Both the position numbers and the translations under genes were made by a program. 7,380 nucleotides of DNA from Lachnoclostridium sp. UBA1241 (GTDB lineage: Bacteria; Bacillota; Clostridia; Lachnospirales; Lachnospiraceae): NCBI GenBank assembly GCA_002308955.1, contig DBWJ01000102.1, positions 1 through 7,380 of the forward strand. The letters run 5' to 3'. The notes under the pieces are model-generated. The model was not told the origin of the DNA. It did no database searches and saw only the letters and a program-made list of their open reading frames with translations. This document shows positions 5,432 through 7,380 of the stretch, one piece after another; the first letter of the stretch is position 1, and each line of letters begins with the position of its first letter.

Positions 5432-6847
5432 ATGAAGAAGCTTGTTTATATAATTTTGATTTTGGCGATGGTTTTGAGCTTTGCCGCGTGCGGGAAGGAA
5501 GAGGACAGCCCGAAGAAGGGCAAGGACCGTGACACGGACAAAACCGTTACCGGCACGCCGACGGCGGAGCCTACCGGGGAACCGACGGGAGAGCCTACGC
5601 CCGAACCGACCGGGGAGGCGACACCTACGCCCACACCCACCGAAAACCCGAAACCGACGGAAATACTCAACGACGATGAAGTTTATGTCGGCCCTTTCTA
5701 TGTGATTGCGGAAGGCAACGGGAACGATTACTATTCGGATCTGTACACCGGTCCCGATATGCAGGTATTCCGGTCCGAGATCGATTATCTGTACATCACC
5801 GAGACTGGCTTTGATGCCCTTGCTGCGACAATCCGCGCGCAGAACAACGAGGCTTTTCAGCGAAACAAGGAGATGTGCAATCAGGTTGCGGACATCCTCG
5901 CCCTTACGACGGAGAAGATTGAGGACCAATGGTTTGACCTGAACAGCATCATGGTATGGCGGAGTGATTCAAGGCTCTTCTCCTATGACCGTGAGGATGT
6001 GTCCTACCTCGGCGGAGCGAGCAGTTACAAGTACCGCACCGGCTACACGATCGATACAAAGACCGGCGAGCCGGTGGACCTTGCGACGGTCATTACGGAC
6101 ATTAAGGGATTCACGGAAGATGTCATCGAGCTCATTGAGCCCTTTGCCGATGATCTCAATGTCTGGGATAACTGGGAAGTTAAGGTCCGGGAAGGCATCG
6201 CGAACGGTGAACTCGGCTGGGTTGCCACCGATGAAGGTCTTCAGGTCTGGTTCGATAACGGTTATCTCGCGCCCTACACGACCGGCGAAGTCTGCGTCCG
6301 GTACGATGCGAAGGATCATCTTGACCGCTTCAATAAGAAGTATCTCGGCGCTTACGTCGACGGCGTGAAGATGGGCCGGACGCGCAATACGCCTTCGATT
6401 CCGAGAAGCGGCGCGTATCTTGCGCTTCTTGCGAATCTTACCGATCATTTCATGATGGATAGGGACGACGTAATCGATATCCTTGAGGATCTCGGCATTG
6501 CCTACGAGGGCGTGGACTACGATGAGACGGAAGCCTATGAGGCGGATCCGTTCCTGAAGTTTTACGCTCCGGATTCCGAGGATAAGATCATCATTGATTT
6601 CTGGCCTGATTCCGATGAGATTCCGAACGTCAGAAGACTCATCCGGACGATCGACGTATATGTTTCCGGTTATGAGTTTTTCATGTTCATCAACCGGGAC
6701 AACGGACGCTATCTGACCTATACAATCGTGGACTGTTCCTTCGACGGTTCCCGCGACGGCGCCGATGTCTATAATCTGAACGACGCCCTCGACCTTCTGT
6801 TCACGACGATGATGACCTATTATTCCGATGTTGTGAGCAAAAATTAG
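5432..6847 (+). CDS. LpB: lipoprotein paralogue of LpA with DUF3298-like domain
   Basis: A 471-residue predicted lipoprotein of unknown function with the same architecture as LpA. The signal peptide ends in FAAC with the acylated Cys at 20; Phe at -3 is less usual than Leu. CGKEE follows, as in LpA. Residues about 40-76 are a Thr/Pro/Glu linker containing EPTG repeats. The central region has SEIDYLYITE (115-124), LGGAS (GGA at 194-196), TGEPVDLATVITD, WDNW from 245, and LAPYTTGEV (APY at 280-282), again like DUF3298. The C-terminal part, from about 340, has LGIAYEG and DCSFDG (434-439) and ends near YYSD, matching LpA. By eye 19 of 24 residues agree over the stretch starting SEIDYLY and 17 of 21 over the stretch starting TGEP. 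GGGAGG at 5419-5424 gives 7 bases to the ATG. It is the last gene before the asd promoter region. Confidence 0.9.
   Translation: MKKLVYIILILAMVLSFAACGKEEDSPKKGKDRDTDKTVTGTPTAEPTGEPTGEPTPEPTGEATPTPTPTENPKPTEILNDDEVYVGPFYVIAEGNGNDYYSDLYTGPDMQVFRSEIDYLYITETGFDALAATIRAQNNEAFQRNKEMCNQVADILALTTEKIEDQWFDLNSIMVWRSDSRLFSYDREDVSYLGGASSYKYRTGYTIDTKTGEPVDLATVITDIKGFTEDVIELIEPFADDLNVWDNWEVKVREGIANGELGWVATDEGLQVWFDNGYLAPYTTGEVCVRYDAKDHLDRFNKKYLGAYVDGVKMGRTRNTPSIPRSGAYLALLANLTDHFMMDRDDVIDILEDLGIAYEGVDYDETEAYEADPFLKFYAPDSEDKIIIDFWPDSDEIPNVRRLIRTIDVYVSGYEFFMFINRDNGRYLTYTIVDCSFDGSRDGADVYNLNDALDLLFTTMMTYYSDVVSKN
5567..5614 (+). repeat. EPTG-coding 12-base repeats in the LpB linker
   Basis: Four consecutive 12-base units encode EPTG, EPTG, EPTP and EPTG (residues 46-61), with synonymous differences between units. 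A run of Thr-Pro codons follows to about 5644. This is an extended, probably disordered spacer between lipid anchor and folded domain, and a tract prone to length change by slippage or unequal recombination. Confidence 0.8.
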
Positions 6848-6851
6848 CCGT

Positions 6852-6866
6852 CGAAAAGTTTTTTCG
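6852..6866 (+). terminator. weak terminator candidate after LpB
   Basis: CGAAAA at 6852-6857 can pair with TTTTCG at 6861-6866 around a 3-base loop, a few bases after the LpB stop. The stem is AT-rich and the run of six T (6859-6864) lies inside the hairpin rather than after it, so this is a poor intrinsic terminator. It is the only candidate I see at the end of the gene cluster, and read-through into asd is possible. Confidence 0.25.
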
Positions 6867-6897
6867 GAAAATGTGAAAAAAACTCTTGCATTTTCCG
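6865..6897. promoter_or_regulatory. 9-base inverted repeat over the asd -35 region, possible operator
   Basis: CGGAAAATG (6865-6873) and CATTTTCCG (6889-6897) are perfect inverted repeats separated by 15 bases. The right arm overlaps the end of the putative -35 hexamer and the start of the spacer. Such a position would suit a dimeric repressor; alternatively the arms could form an RNA hairpin in read-through transcripts from LpB. No known operator consensus is recognised. Confidence 0.4.
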
Positions 6898-6914
6898 TTC
6901 CCTTGTTATAGAAT
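6886..6914 (+). promoter_or_regulatory. probable sigma-A promoter of asd
   Basis: TTGCAT at 6886-6891 and TAGAAT at 6909-6914 are separated by exactly 17 bases. The -10 matches TATAAT at five of six positions; the -35 matches TTGACA only at TTG. The region is AT-rich against its surroundings, with an A-run upstream at 6876-6882. Transcription would start near 6921, giving an untranslated leader of about 90 bases before asd. Confidence 0.6.
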
Positions 6915-6927
6915 AAGGCAAGCTCAC

Positions 6928-6943
6928 GCGGACAAATGTCCGC
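6928..6943 (+). promoter_or_regulatory. GC-rich hairpin at the start of the asd leader
   Basis: GCGGAC (6928-6933) pairs perfectly with GTCCGC (6938-6943) around an AAAT loop. It lies within about 10 bases of the expected transcript start and no T-run follows, so it is not an intrinsic terminator. A 5' stabilising stem is one reading. The leader is too short for a lysine riboswitch or T-box. Confidence 0.45.
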
Positions 6944-7009
6944 CGTAGAAAAACACTATAAGCAGAAGCCCGAAAGAAAAGTAGACGGGGATGCAGTTTG
7001 GAGGCCGAT

Positions 7010-7380
7010 ATGGCAGTAGAAGTGAAAGAAAAATTCAAGGTCGGTATTCTCGGTGCTACCGGTATGGTAGGACAGAGATTCATCTCTCTTCTTGAGAATC
7101 ATCCGTGGTTTGAAGTAACCGTTGTTGCGGCGAGCCCGAGAAGCGCCGGAAAGACTTATGCGGAAGCGGTAGGCGACCGCTGGAAGATGACGAGCCCGAT
7201 GCCCGCAGCAGTTGCAGGACTGATTGTCCGCAACGTCAACGAGGTGGAAGAGGTGGCAGCAGGCGTTGATTTCGTTTTCTCCGCCGTGGATATGTCGAAG
7301 GATGAAATCAAGGCAATTGAGGAAGCTTATGCGAAGACGGAGACGCCGGTTGTATCCAACAACAGCGCGCACCGCTGGAC
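7010..7380 (+). CDS. asd: aspartate-semialdehyde dehydrogenase, 3' end cut off by the window
   Basis: Reduces aspartyl-4-phosphate with NADPH to aspartate-4-semialdehyde, the branch point to lysine/diaminopimelate, threonine and methionine, in the cytoplasm. 123 residues are visible, about the first third. The Rossmann loop GATGMVG is at 15-21, followed by QRFISLLENHPWFEV, VAASPRSAGKTY and, at the edge, VVSNNSAHRW. This pattern is typical of the archaeal/fungal branch of the family rather than the E. coli type; malonyl-CoA reductases share it but are not expected in this context. The catalytic Cys lies beyond the window. GGAGG at 7000-7004 is 5 bases before the ATG at 7010; no better start lies upstream in this frame. 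The 162-base gap, promoter and leader suggest transcription apart from the upstream cluster. Confidence 0.93.
   Translation, partial: MAVEVKEKFKVGILGATGMVGQRFISLLENHPWFEVTVVAASPRSAGKTYAEAVGDRWKMTSPMPAAVAGLIVRNVNEVEEVAAGVDFVFSAVDMSKDEIKAIEEAYAKTETPVVSNNSAHRW

Noticed and set aside
5446..5670. Minus-strand Gly/Val/Ser-Pro repeat frame
   Set aside because: The apparent repeat protein is the antisense reading of the LpB EPTG linker.
5339..5929. 196-codon open frame on the minus strand
   Set aside because: It is antisense to the end of dusB and the start of LpB, both with clear family or lipoprotein features, and its sequence is Arg-rich from reverse-complement codon bias.
6920..7009. Lysine riboswitch or T-box ahead of asd
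   Set aside because: The leader is only about 90 bases and shows neither the multi-helix lysine core nor a T-box sequence with terminator.
1..7380. CRISPR array, insertion sequence, prophage, defence or toxin-antitoxin system
   Set aside because: No regularly spaced repeats, transposase or integrase motifs, terminal inverted repeats or tRNA-like attachment sites were seen; every long stretch is accounted for by the listed genes.

Overview
The window reads like a chromosomal housekeeping segment of a Firmicute, most likely a Lachnospiraceae-type gut or rumen Clostridia. This rests on G-rich Shine-Dalgarno sites before nearly every gene, fairly GC-rich codon use, an archaeal/fungal-type aspartate-semialdehyde dehydrogenase, a type III pantothenate kinase next to a DusB-type tRNA-dihydrouridine synthase, and a small acidic protein before coaX that resembles a family I recall from Lachnospiraceae. 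The taxonomic placement is inference. All genes are on the + strand and no gap exceeds 165 bases.

Layout: the 3' part of truA (1-714), argF (731-1741), a Thr/Pro-linked lipoprotein here called LpA (1753-3180), a small acidic protein (3232-3591), coaX (3588-4385), dusB (4425-5393), a second lipoprotein LpB that is a paralogue of LpA (5432-6847), a 162-base intergenic region with a promoter and two inverted repeats, and the 5' part of asd (7010-7380). Gaps from truA to LpB run from a 4-base overlap to 51 bases, and I see no convincing internal terminator or promoter, so these seven genes probably form one transcript. The asd gene has its own likely promoter (TTGCAT, 17 bases, TAGAAT).

The cytoplasmic genes are unrelated housekeeping functions: tRNA pseudouridine and dihydrouridine formation (truA, dusB), the carbamoylation step of arginine synthesis (argF), the first step of coenzyme A synthesis (coaX), and entry into the lysine/threonine/methionine branch (asd). 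The two lipoproteins are the accessory part. Both have a lipobox, a low-complexity Thr/Pro linker, a central domain resembling the DUF3298 domain of RsiV and PdaC, and a shared C-terminal domain I cannot name. They bracket the small-protein/coaX/dusB block.

Two small-scale structures stand out. The dusB ribosome-binding site and start codon are present twice, 43 bases apart, and the upstream copy overlaps the coaX stop as ATGA and opens a 24-codon reading frame that runs into dusB. A 9-base perfect inverted repeat covers the -35 element of the asd promoter. I see no mobile element, CRISPR array, RNA gene or defence system.
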